Program-made: the position numbers and the translations under genes
Part shown: piece after piece, positions 48,075-54,376 of the stretch
Numbering within the stretch: position 1 is the stretch's first letter
Layout of the letters: every line of letters starts with the position of its first letter
Virus record (IMG/VR): IMGVR_UViG_3300047560_000921
Coordinates: 167,385 to 231,384 of that record
Reading direction: 5' to 3' (one strand)
From: a virus
Length of the DNA: 64,000 nt
Notes under the pieces: generated by a model
Databases searched by the model: none
Told to the model about the DNA's origin: nothing
The model's input: only the letters and a program-made list of their open reading frames with translations

Positions 48075-48196
48075 CGTGTAATCCTAAATCCCACACACCA
48101 CAAATCTAGGCGTAGGAACCAACGACCTTCATTCTTACCAAACCCTATGCGTAGCATACGGTTCTGCTTGTCTAAGTTGATTTTAGTTAAAGTCAT
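48071..48196 (-). CDS. Micro-gene: 41-aa basic protein
   Basis: MTLTKINLDKQNRMLRIGFG and KNEGRWFLRLDLWCVGFRITR. It overlaps both neighbours by 4 nt (ATGA at each end), good support for a real gene in this packed train. Basic beta-type sequence; function unknown. Confidence 0.75.
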   Translation of the reverse strand: MTLTKINLDKQNRMLRIGFGKNEGRWFLRLDLWCVGFRITR

Positions 48197-48372
48197 ACAT
48201 ACCATCCTCTTGGGTGATTCTTTGTATCATGTTCCCATTGCTTTCGTACCATATCGTTCCATTCGTTAACACTCTTGCCCTGCAACTCACGAATGACGTG
48301 CCCGCCACCTGCCTTAACCAGGATAGGATACCACAAATGATCTTCATAGCGTGGAACGATTCGATATGTCAC
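48193..48372 (-). CDS. Small protein, 59 aa (GTG start)
   Basis: 59 aa, beginning with GTG in a GTGA overlap with the upstream stop: MTYRIVPRYEDHLWYPILVK. It contains GKSVNEWNDMVRKQWEHDT. No domain is recognised. Confidence 0.75.
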   Translation of the reverse strand: MTYRIVPRYEDHLWYPILVKAGGGHVIRELQGKSVNEWNDMVRKQWEHDTKNHPRGWYV

Positions 48373-48596
48373 TTAAACAATCCTTTACGGTCAACACCGG
48401 TTTCATAATATTCACGGGCCGCACCACTGTAATACATAACTAGGCCGCATTGTGTACACTTATAACGATGAAGGTCGATATCAACAGTAGTAGAAACAGT
48501 GTTGTATTCCCAATGTCCAGTTGACCCGCCGTCTTGCGGCGACCAATCATCTTCTTCAACCCAATGTGATGTGCGACGTTCGTGATTGCAAGCCAT
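48369..48596 (-). CDS. Zinc-ribbon-like phage protein, 75 aa
   Basis: 75 aa from ATG 48596. CNHERRTSHW at the N-terminus and YKCTQCGLVMYY give a Cys-His-Cys-Cys set suited to zinc. Similar small proteins are common in T4-like phages. Starts 1 nt after the previous stop. Confidence 0.8.
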   Translation of the reverse strand: MACNHERRTSHWVEEDDWSPQDGGSTGHWEYNTVSTTVDIDLHRYKCTQCGLVMYYSGAAREYYETGVDRKGLFK

Positions 48597-48597
48597 A

Positions 48598-48789
48598 TTA
48601 GTATCCTTGGGTGTTGTCAATTTCCTGGCGCACGATACCAAACCGTTGCGCTTGTTTTGCTACCCACGGAACATCTTCCCAGCCCTTGTTAATTTTACGC
48701 TGGATCTCTGCTCGTTGTTCTTCTTCAGTTTGTCGATAGAATCCTTTACGTGGATATTCTGGATCTGAGTCAAAAAAGCAATCACTCAT
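48598..48789 (-). CDS. Small helical protein, 63 aa
   Basis: 63 aa, highly charged (YRQTEEEQRAEIQRKINKGW). 4-nt overlap with the upstream gene. Function unknown. Confidence 0.7.
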   Translation of the reverse strand: MSDCFFDSDPEYPRKGFYRQTEEEQRAEIQRKINKGWEDVPWVAKQAQRFGIVRQEIDNTQGY

Positions 48790-49031
48790 TGTTCAATTCT
48801 CCCCCATACAATTAATAGTTTCCACAATGTGAATTCGTAACAAGTTAAGCCATCCATTGAACGACAACGCCCAATACGAAAGTAATGCGTAAGTTCTTTT
48901 TCCTTGTCTGTGATATTAGTCCAGCACTCAGTAGCCCAATTGAAACTAAACAAGTAACCAAACAAAGTCAGGTACTTTGGCTCACGCTTGCATTTAAAAG
49001 TACCAAAGTATTCGCGGGCACGTTCACTCAT
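48786..49031 (-). CDS. Uncharacterised small protein, 81 aa
   Basis: 81 aa with several aromatic strands (YLTLFGYLFSFNWATECW) and an end ..LLIVWGRIEQ. It begins 8 nt inside the upstream gene. Not recognised. Confidence 0.7.
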   Translation of the reverse strand: MSERAREYFGTFKCKREPKYLTLFGYLFSFNWATECWTNITDKEKELTHYFRIGRCRSMDGLTCYEFTLWKLLIVWGRIEQ

Positions 49032-49323
49032 GTTCTACTCCAAAATGTTCTTGTACTGCATCTACGGCATCTTCTTTTAAACGAAATGCGGCAAACAACG
49101 CGGCACTGGTTACGTTACCTTGCCCTTCGGGCGGATTCTTTGCAAACTCGTGCCACTTGTTGCCTTCTTGGATTAATACATTGCAACATTCCTTGACAAT
49201 CAACTCGGCGAACTTTTCCAAATCAACACCGTCTTCATTGTGCTTGTCTTTGGCAAAGAACATACCAAACTTATCGTCAGTCATACCAGCCTGTTCAGCA
49301 AGTTGTTTAATTCGTTCGTTCAT
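49024..49323 (-). CDS. MNER-type small phage protein, 99 aa
   Basis: 99 aa: MNERIKQLAEQAGMTDDKF, then a helix LEKFAELIVKECCNVL and an end AVDAVQEHFGVEHE. It is a paralogue of 49526-49795 (MNERIKELAIKAG...EKFAELIVAEC...EHFWVEL). This type is widespread in phages with no assigned function. Confidence 0.85.
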   Translation of the reverse strand: MNERIKQLAEQAGMTDDKFGMFFAKDKHNEDGVDLEKFAELIVKECCNVLIQEGNKWHEFAKNPPEGQGNVTSAALFAAFRLKEDAVDAVQEHFGVEHE

Positions 49324-49325
49324 TC

Positions 49326-49529
49326 TTATCTCCCAACAACCTCGATACGCCCAAGATAGGCTCGGGCACCTGTAAGTTTCACATCTAACCGATCCAATGC
49401 TTCCACATAGTATTGGTCAATGTGTTTGTTGTGTGTAATCTTTCGTTCTTCTTCGGCGGCAAACTTCACATTGAAAATAGCATGTTCCACCAACAGAACT
49501 TGCTTCTGGGCTTTTTCTAGTTCGTTCAT
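49326..49529 (-). CDS. Small helical protein, 67 aa, paralogue of 46648-46851
   Basis: 67 aa with ERKITHNKHIDQYYVEAL and an ARAYLGRIEVVGR end, matching the 46648 gene in length and spacing. It lies between two MNER-type paralogues, so the triplet looks like a segmental duplication. Confidence 0.8.
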   Translation of the reverse strand: MNELEKAQKQVLLVEHAIFNVKFAAEEERKITHNKHIDQYYVEALDRLDVKLTGARAYLGRIEVVGR

Positions 49530-49795
49530 AGTTCAACCCAAAAATGTTCTGCCAATTTATTGCGAAGGGTAGCATTATACAGATTCCAATTGATTTTGGA
49601 GCCAGGTGTTTGAATGCTTTCGTCCGCCTTTAACTCATTACAAGTTTCTTTGTTTATTTTATTACATTCTGCAACAATCAACTCGGCGAACTTTTCAGCA
49701 TCCATGTTTTTTGTATCAAGCACATCGTCCGATGCCCATTCCCAGACATTGACTGCACCAGCCTTGATAGCAAGTTCTTTAATTCGTTCGTTCAT
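49526..49795 (-). CDS. MNER-type small phage protein, 89 aa
   Basis: 89 aa from ATG 49795, which overlaps the upstream stop by 4 nt. An in-frame extension to 49864 lies inside the neighbouring gene. Paralogue of 49024-49323. Confidence 0.8.
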   Translation of the reverse strand: MNERIKELAIKAGAVNVWEWASDDVLDTKNMDAEKFAELIVAECNKINKETCNELKADESIQTPGSKINWNLYNATLRNKLAEHFWVEL

Positions 49796-49965
49796 TCTTT
49801 GGTCCTTAACAACGCAATCAGTTCTCGCCCAAGTTTCGCTTCGAACTCTTCCTCTGTGCGACACAATGCATCCATTGCAAATTCCATCGGCAATGCCAAT
49901 ACAATTTCCATTTCCGGAGCAAAGGTATCGGGATTCATCTTTATATGTCTACTGATTAATTTCAT
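49792..49965 (-). CDS. Small protein, 57 aa
   Basis: 57 aa from ATG 49965, 1 nt after the phosphoesterase stop (TAATATG). MKLISRHIKMNPDTFAPEME then LALPMEFAMDALCRTEEEFE. No family recognised; an extension to 50043 is the phosphoesterase frame shadow. Confidence 0.7.
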   Translation of the reverse strand: MKLISRHIKMNPDTFAPEMEIVLALPMEFAMDALCRTEEEFEAKLGRELIALLRTKE

Positions 49966-49966
49966 A

Positions 49967-50791
49967 TTAAACCTCAAATGTAAAGTTAACGTCAAAGCCA
50001 CTTTCTTCGTAGCCAGCATATCCACGAGCATTACATAGCACACGAGTATCGCCCATCATGTAATCGCAACGTTGATGAGTATGTCCATGCGTCCACACTT
50101 TAATCTGCGGATGCTCGATGATGAAGTCGCTCAGGTTACTAAAGTAACCGCCGTTCATGTGATATTCGTCTTTGTAAAACTCGTCACAACTCAAAGGAGT
50201 AGGTGCATGGTGCGTTAGCACAACAACCTTGGCATCTTCTTTGTCCTTGAGATATTGCTTAAGAGTTTCTACAGTCTTGTGATAGATACCTTTAGTATAG
50301 CTGGGCGTGAACTTACTAGTCCAGTAATGGTCGCCGTAAGGCAAAGGAATCTTTACACTGTCCTTAAAACGAATAACTCTATAGTCAGCCATGTTCTGTG
50401 CTAACGTATGCAACGTGATGGGGTCACCTTTGTTGCAGTCAGTCCACAATGTACTGCCAAAGAAATGTACACCTTCGTATTCAACACCTTCGGCTTCCAG
50501 CATACTTACGTTGGCAGGAAGTTCGCGTCGGATACGCTCATGGGTATCATCGTAGCTGTTATGATAGTGCTCGTGATTACCGGCAACGTAAAATACCTTG
50601 CGATACTTTACTAGTTCTTCGTTGACAAACCTGCGGTAACGATCCGCAATAAACGTGTCTTTCTTTGCATTATCTGCTAGGCGCAGATGCCCGGCCTCCA
50701 TGATGTCCCCTGACAAAATAAGAACATCTCCGCCAGGCAGAGTTAAGTCTGCAAAATTCAAATGCAAGTCACTGACTAAATTAATCTTCAT
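49967..50791 (-). CDS. Metallophosphoesterase
   Basis: 274 aa with all calcineurin-like motifs: SDLHLN (DxH), SGDIME (GD), AGNHEHYHN (GNHE), LTHHAP (H) and THGHTH (GHxH). A di-metal phosphoesterase, cytosolic, substrate unknown. It begins 11 nt inside the upstream gene. Confidence 0.92.
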   Translation of the reverse strand: MKINLVSDLHLNFADLTLPGGDVLILSGDIMEAGHLRLADNAKKDTFIADRYRRFVNEELVKYRKVFYVAGNHEHYHNSYDDTHERIRRELPANVSMLEAEGVEYEGVHFFGSTLWTDCNKGDPITLHTLAQNMADYRVIRFKDSVKIPLPYGDHYWTSKFTPSYTKGIYHKTVETLKQYLKDKEDAKVVVLTHHAPTPLSCDEFYKDEYHMNGGYFSNLSDFIIEHPQIKVWTHGHTHQRCDYMMGDTRVLCNARGYAGYEESGFDVNFTFEV

Positions 50792-50996
50792 AATCTTCTA
50801 CAATATGTTCGTGGGCTACAAACCCTTTACCGCCTAGAGCTTTCATCAGCTCATACTTGTTCATTTCATCTTTGCAGTGTTGTGACTGTCCAATGCTACC
50901 TACCACTGCCATGCATGTCCAACAACGATAGCTAAAGTCTCCGTCGAATACTGCAATACCGCCACAGGGTAGTTTGATGTCGGGTAACTTGTGCAT
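50781..50996 (-). CDS. Small Cys-containing protein, 71 aa
   Basis: 71 aa: LPDIKLPCGGIAVFDGDFSY, RCWTCMAVVGSIGQSQHC and KALGGKGFVAHEH. The C-x-x-C and further Cys/His could bind zinc. 1-nt overlap with the upstream gene. Confidence 0.7.
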   Translation of the reverse strand: MHKLPDIKLPCGGIAVFDGDFSYRCWTCMAVVGSIGQSQHCKDEMNKYELMKALGGKGFVAHEHIVEDYED

Positions 50997-51346
50997 TATG
51001 TTATTTTAACATGATTAGGTTGTACACGGTCACTGTGCAAGCTAATACCACGTTCCCTTACTAAGTCAGCAGAGCCCTGCGGATCGGTGTCAAACATGCT
51101 ACGCCAATCTTCTTCAGTTATGCTAGTGTCACAATCAATGGCATAAACTTCGTAATGACGTTGGCTGTTGAATCGAGCCCGCATTAGGATAGCTGTTAGG
51201 ATATGCCCCAAGGGATTAGTTTTGATACTGAGCCCTGCTAACACATCAAGCATGGATTGGTGTTCCCAATCTTCATACTTAGAAATAGGAACGACAGCTT
51301 CTAAACCTGTCATATCCCAACTAAGAATGTATGCGTTGATTGTCAT
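50996..51346 (-). CDS. Uncharacterised protein heading the 37-51 kb train, 116 aa
   Basis: 116 aa. RBS AAGGAG and promoter 51367-51395 precede it, so it is the first gene of the long leftward transcription unit. Alpha/beta type, no known motif. Confidence 0.75.
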   Translation of the reverse strand: MTINAYILSWDMTGLEAVVPISKYEDWEHQSMLDVLAGLSIKTNPLGHILTAILMRARFNSQRHYEVYAIDCDTSITEEDWRSMFDTDPQGSADLVRERGISLHSDRVQPNHVKIT

Positions 51347-51366
51347 ATGTGCTCCTTATTAATGCT

Positions 51367-51395
51367 ATTATACATTTAATTGGATTTATTGTCAA
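51367..51395 (-). promoter_or_regulatory. Consensus early promoter, dyad-spacer family
   Basis: TTGACA (51395-51390), 17-nt spacer ATAAATCCAATTAAATG, TATAAT (51372-51367). Same spacer family as the seven promoters at 56.9-59.7 kb; the dyad arms here have mismatches. It is positioned right after the terminator at 51402-51428. Confidence 0.92.
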
Positions 51396-51401
51396 GCAAA
51401 A

Positions 51402-51428
51402 AATAACCCTACACGAAGTAGGGTTATT
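51402..51428 (-). terminator. Strong rho-independent terminator (leftward)
   Basis: 11-bp stem AATAACCCTAC / GTAGGGTTATT with a 5-nt loop and a T-run on the minus strand. It ends leftward transcription from the AcpS-ClpP side and separates it from the next promoter. Confidence 0.92.
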
Positions 51429-51713
51429 GGGAATAAAAACACGGAAAAAAGGTAAGTGGCAAACTGGACAAATGACAATGGTCTAGACCAACGACAATGT
51501 ACAACATGCAACCAACAGGGGCCTAAATATCTCTTACTACAAATGACAAAGTTTTAATCAGTAAGAACACTTTGGCGCGGACAGTTTTCAAGGCTGTTTG
51601 GATTAGTAGATTTCAGCATCTTTATAGGACGTTGAAAGATCCAATTTGGATCGTGTTTACCCTAATCTCCTGATCCCCGTGGGTAACTTTTTACGAAAAG
51701 CTACCAGAAAAAA
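51429..51713. other. Non-coding region between the terminator and the 51714 gene
   Basis: About 285 bp without a supported gene. It holds the palindromes TGGTCTAGACCA (near 51479-51490) and GATCCAA-N-TTGGATC (near 51638-51652) and two copies of GACAATG flanking the first palindrome. No tRNA-like or riboswitch-like fold was recognised. It would be part of the 3' region of the transcript ending at the terminator. Confidence 0.6.
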
Positions 51714-52283
51714 TTAAGCTAGGCCTTCGGCAACAAGAACCTTTTCAGCGTCGCCGCCTACTTCGATTTCTGTGCGAACGTTAAGCTCAAGGATCTCGTC
51801 CTGTAGCTTTTGCTTGGCCTTTTTAAGTTGCAACAATGCGCCTTTGAAGCCTGTAATGTCCTCTTGTTTGAGAACACTGGTAGCTACATTAGATTCGTAG
51901 CCGTAGATGGTTCGTGCATCTTCTTTGCGGTTCTTGATTTTATCAAGTTTGCCTTTGATGACATCCATGCTTTCCTGGGCCTTCTTGCCACCCAAGGTGT
52001 TAAATTGTCCGATACGCTTATCGAACATCGCCACTTCGCCCAACTTCAAGTTGATGCCGGATGTAGCGTTGGCGGTTGCGACCGCATTTCGTACAGTGTA
52101 CAACACTGTGTTCAAGTTTTGAACACGAGCCATGTTGTTCAACAGTGTTTGGCGAGTTTCAGCCAAGACCGTTTCTGGATCTTGGAACTCGTTAAGGGAA
52201 ACTTCAGTTTCCAGTTCGATGCCTTTGATTGCATCGTTAATTGCTGTTTGAAGCTGGCTAGCTTTACGTAGACTGATTTTCAT
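51714..52283 (-). CDS. Coiled-coil protein, 189 aa
   Basis: 189 aa from ATG 52283 (RBS AAAGGAC). Mostly helical with KGKLDKIKNRKEDARTIY and QLKKAKQKLQDEILEL segments. It is coupled to AcpS by a 4-nt overlap. Its first residues MKISLRKASQLQ are typical of a phage protein family of unknown function. No membrane segment. Confidence 0.8.
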   Translation of the reverse strand: MKISLRKASQLQTAINDAIKGIELETEVSLNEFQDPETVLAETRQTLLNNMARVQNLNTVLYTVRNAVATANATSGINLKLGEVAMFDKRIGQFNTLGGKKAQESMDVIKGKLDKIKNRKEDARTIYGYESNVATSVLKQEDITGFKGALLQLKKAKQKLQDEILELNVRTEIEVGGDAEKVLVAEGLA

Positions 52284-52645
52284 TGTGTGTCCTTTTCTAA
52301 AATGACTACTGCACATGCCGTAGTCTTAGTATCTGTAATTGAAATTAAACCTTTGCGGTTATGCGTATTTTTAAGTACAGGGGCTCCTAGTGCGTCATGC
52401 TCGACCCACACCTTTTGCCAATCTCTTAAACTTTGGATGCCCGTTCCCAGTGCTTTGAAATACGCTTCTTTAACTGCAATGCGTTTTGTTAAGTATGTTA
52501 TTATAGCAGATCCTTGCAATTTGTCTAGCTCTAATTTCTCCAAATCGCTACAAACAAACTCAACTAGTCTCTTTGGGTTTCGGGAGAACATGCGTTCAAC
52601 ACGTTCTCTTTCCACCATATCAACTGCAAAGCCAGCAATTTGCAT
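52280..52645 (-). CDS. acpS: Holo-[acyl-carrier-protein] synthase (AcpS-like)
   Basis: 121 aa, the family length. FAVDMVERERVERMF carries the conserved Asp (D9) and RIAVKEAYFKALGTGI the conserved Glu and Lys of the CoA/Mg site; DWQKVWVEHDALGAPVL is the family ACP/substrate strand. The enzyme transfers 4'-phosphopantetheine from CoA to a Ser of carrier proteins. No carrier protein is visible in the window, so host ACP or a phage gene elsewhere would be the target. 1-nt overlap with the BI-1 gene. Confidence 0.88.
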   Translation of the reverse strand: MQIAGFAVDMVERERVERMFSRNPKRLVEFVCSDLEKLELDKLQGSAIITYLTKRIAVKEAYFKALGTGIQSLRDWQKVWVEHDALGAPVLKNTHNRKGLISITDTKTTACAVVILEKDTQ

Positions 52646-53346
52646 TAGTCGTCTTTGCTAGGTGCTACACCAAAGAGCTGTAGCAAGTTAACAAACAAGT
52701 TGATAAAGTCCAAGTACAAAGTCAACGCACCGCAAACTTCAATGGCCACACTGGTATCATTACTGACCATCTCACGGATTTGCTGTGTATCGTAAGCAGT
52801 GAATGCCAAGAAGATTACAATAGCAATCGCTGAAATTACCATTTGTAGCACACTTGAGCCAATAAAGATATTGATAACACTGGCAATGATAATTGCAATC
52901 AGTGCAACCAGCAAGTAAGCGCCCAAGTTATCTAGACTGCGTTTGGTAAAGTATCCGTAGAAACTCATTACGCCAAACAACACTGCGGCACCCATGAAGG
53001 CTGTAAAAATACTGCCCATGCTGTAAACTACAAAGATAGCACTTAGGCTTAGACCCATTAAAGCCGCAAAACCATGCAGTAGACCAACTGCAACAGGAGC
53101 AGGAGGATTAGCGTTAAGTGCCGGCATCATAATGAAAACTGCAACCAAAGGTGCAAACAATACGACCCACTTCATCACACCAGTGAAGAAGAATGCCATT
53201 GCGGCTGGACTAGTGCCAACTACAAAACTAACCAACATGCTTGTTACTACGGCAAGCATCATGTGCATGTACACACGACCCATTGCAGAGTTAACTTCAC
53301 CTGCTGTACGATAGGGCTGGTTGCCCGAATAAACTGTTCCAAACAT
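52645..53346 (-). CDS. Bax-inhibitor-1 family (YccA/YbhL-like) membrane protein
   Basis: 233 aa from ATG 53346 with RBS AAGGAG. Seven hydrophobic segments and the family end ..ALTLYLDFINLFVNLLQLFG plus FTAYDTQQI (conserved Asp pair) identify BI-1. E. coli YccA of this family is an FtsH substrate and modulator. Placed between ClpP and AcpS, it suggests control of host membrane proteolysis. Confidence 0.92.
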   Translation of the reverse strand: MFGTVYSGNQPYRTAGEVNSAMGRVYMHMMLAVVTSMLVSFVVGTSPAAMAFFFTGVMKWVVLFAPLVAVFIMMPALNANPPAPVAVGLLHGFAALMGLSLSAIFVVYSMGSIFTAFMGAAVLFGVMSFYGYFTKRSLDNLGAYLLVALIAIIIASVINIFIGSSVLQMVISAIAIVIFLAFTAYDTQQIREMVSNDTSVAIEVCGALTLYLDFINLFVNLLQLFGVAPSKDD

Positions 53347-53359
53347 AAAGTTCTCCTTG

Positions 53360-53509
53360 TTACCAATTACCTTTGTCATTGTCGGATAGTCCGTCAATGG
53401 CTTTTACTACACACACTACCACAACTGCGGCGATAATAATAAACAACAATCCTTCTACTAGAATCGATAGTCCCTTATCGCTTGTCAACAACTTGATCAG
53501 CCAATCCAT
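53360..53509 (-). CDS. Small membrane protein, 49 aa, overlapping the clpP end
   Basis: A 49-aa frame in the +1 register across the clpP stop: [20 protein letters not shown] then a strongly hydrophobic [16 protein letters not shown] and an acidic end. AGGAGG lies 9 nt before the ATG. It fills the 128-bp gap before BI-1, which itself starts 13 nt after this stop. One transmembrane helix; a possible partner of BI-1. Confidence 0.7.
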   Translation of the reverse strand: MDWLIKLLTSDKGLSILVEGLLFIIIAAVVVVCVVKAIDGLSDNDKGNW

Positions 53510-54062
53510 AGTCCACTGCCTCCTGAGCACTCATAAAGTAGTCACGTTCCATGTCAGCGGATAGCTGTTTAAAGCTCTTGCGTTTGCTATTGTGCTTGAC
53601 GTAGATTTCCGTCAAATTTTGTTTCATAGCCAAAATCTCTTTGACTTGAATTTCCATGTCCGTTGCTTGGCCACGGGCACCACCGCTGGGTTGGTGAATC
53701 ATGTGTCGTGCGTTGGGTAAGATACTGCGTTTACCTTTGGCGCCTGCTTGTGCCAATAAACTACCCATAGAACATGCTTGTCCCATTACAATCGTCGCAA
53801 CATCACACTTGATAAACTGCATGGTATCGTAAATTGCAAGCCCTGCGGTAACTACCCCGCCTGGACTATTTATAAACAGTGTAATGTCCTTGCCAGGATC
53901 TTCGCTTTCCAGGAAAAGCAATTGGGCAACAATCAAATTGGCCATTTGATCATGCACTTCGCCTTCTAGCAAGACGATTCGATCCTTGAGCAAACGGCTA
54001 TAAATGTCATAGCTACGTTCGCCGCGGCTGGTTTGTTCAACAACAATAGGTACTAAACTCAT
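53475..54062 (-). CDS. clpP: ClpP serine protease
   Basis: 195 aa, close to bacterial ClpP. Catalytic Ser in QACSMGSLL, His in [10 protein letters not shown] and Asp in DMERDYFMS. The N-terminal [22 protein letters not shown] matches the axial and hydrophobic-cleft region. Forms the 14-mer protease barrel and could be fed by the phage ClpA or host Clp ATPases. RBS GAGGAAAT. Heads the operon ending with the AcpS and coiled-coil genes. Confidence 0.95.
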   Translation of the reverse strand: MSLVPIVVEQTSRGERSYDIYSRLLKDRIVLLEGEVHDQMANLIVAQLLFLESEDPGKDITLFINSPGGVVTAGLAIYDTMQFIKCDVATIVMGQACSMGSLLAQAGAKGKRSILPNARHMIHQPSGGARGQATDMEIQVKEILAMKQNLTEIYVKHNSKRKSFKQLSADMERDYFMSAQEAVDYGLADQVVDKR

Positions 54063-54078
54063 ATTTCCTCTTTGGTTT

Positions 54079-54086
54079 TATAAATA
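54079..54086 (+). promoter_or_regulatory. T4-type late promoter TATAAATA for two micro-genes
   Basis: A perfect TATAAATA on the plus strand, about 43 nt upstream of the ATG at 54129, followed by a 9-bp stem-loop leader. Confidence 0.65.
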
Positions 54087-54088
54087 TC

Positions 54089-54115
54089 AGTAGAAACACT
54101 AATATGGTTTCTACT
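54089..54115 (+). other. Leader stem-loop before the 53-aa gene
   Basis: AGTAGAAAC / GTTTCTACT, 9-bp arms with a 9-nt loop, just before the Shine-Dalgarno of the 54129 gene. In RNA it would form a hairpin at the 5' end of the late transcript. Confidence 0.75.
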
Positions 54116-54128
54116 AATGGAGTTAAAA

Positions 54129-54290
54129 ATGCTAGACACAATCAAAACATTTCTAAAAACTCTTTTCACTACGTCTAATTATAGCACAGAGCTAGAAAAA
54201 TTCATAGTTTCAAAAAGTCCAAAAGACACATACGATGTGGAATATTGGACAAAAGAGTTTGATAAAAGGAGCACATCATGCTTTCAATAA
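54129..54290 (+). CDS. Small protein, 53 aa
   Basis: 53 aa: MLDTIKTFLKTLFTTSNYST, then ELEKFIVSKSPKDTYDVEYW and TKEFDKR. The DVExWxKEFD pattern recalls a class of small phage/proteobacterial proteins with DLExRxRxLDR (DUF3563-like; low confidence). RBS GGAG. Two gene-sized frames follow in sequence on the plus strand against the local direction. Confidence 0.75.
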   Translation: MLDTIKTFLKTLFTTSNYSTELEKFIVSKSPKDTYDVEYWTKEFDKRSTSCFQ

Positions 54291-54376
54291 TTAAAAAAAT
54301 CGGTAACTTTATCTTTACAGTTGCACAAGCAATTCACGATGCAAAGAAAACCAAAGGTTACGTTGCACTTTATTAA
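54278..54376 (+). CDS. Micro-gene: 32-aa amphipathic protein
   Basis: 32 aa: MLSIIKKIGNFIFTVAQAIH then DAKKTKGYVALY. Strong RBS AAAAGGAG. It begins 13 nt before the stop of the preceding gene and ends in a 4-nt overlap with the converging hydrolase gene. Amphipathic helix; membrane-binding possible. Confidence 0.75.
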   Translation: MLSIIKKIGNFIFTVAQAIHDAKKTKGYVALY

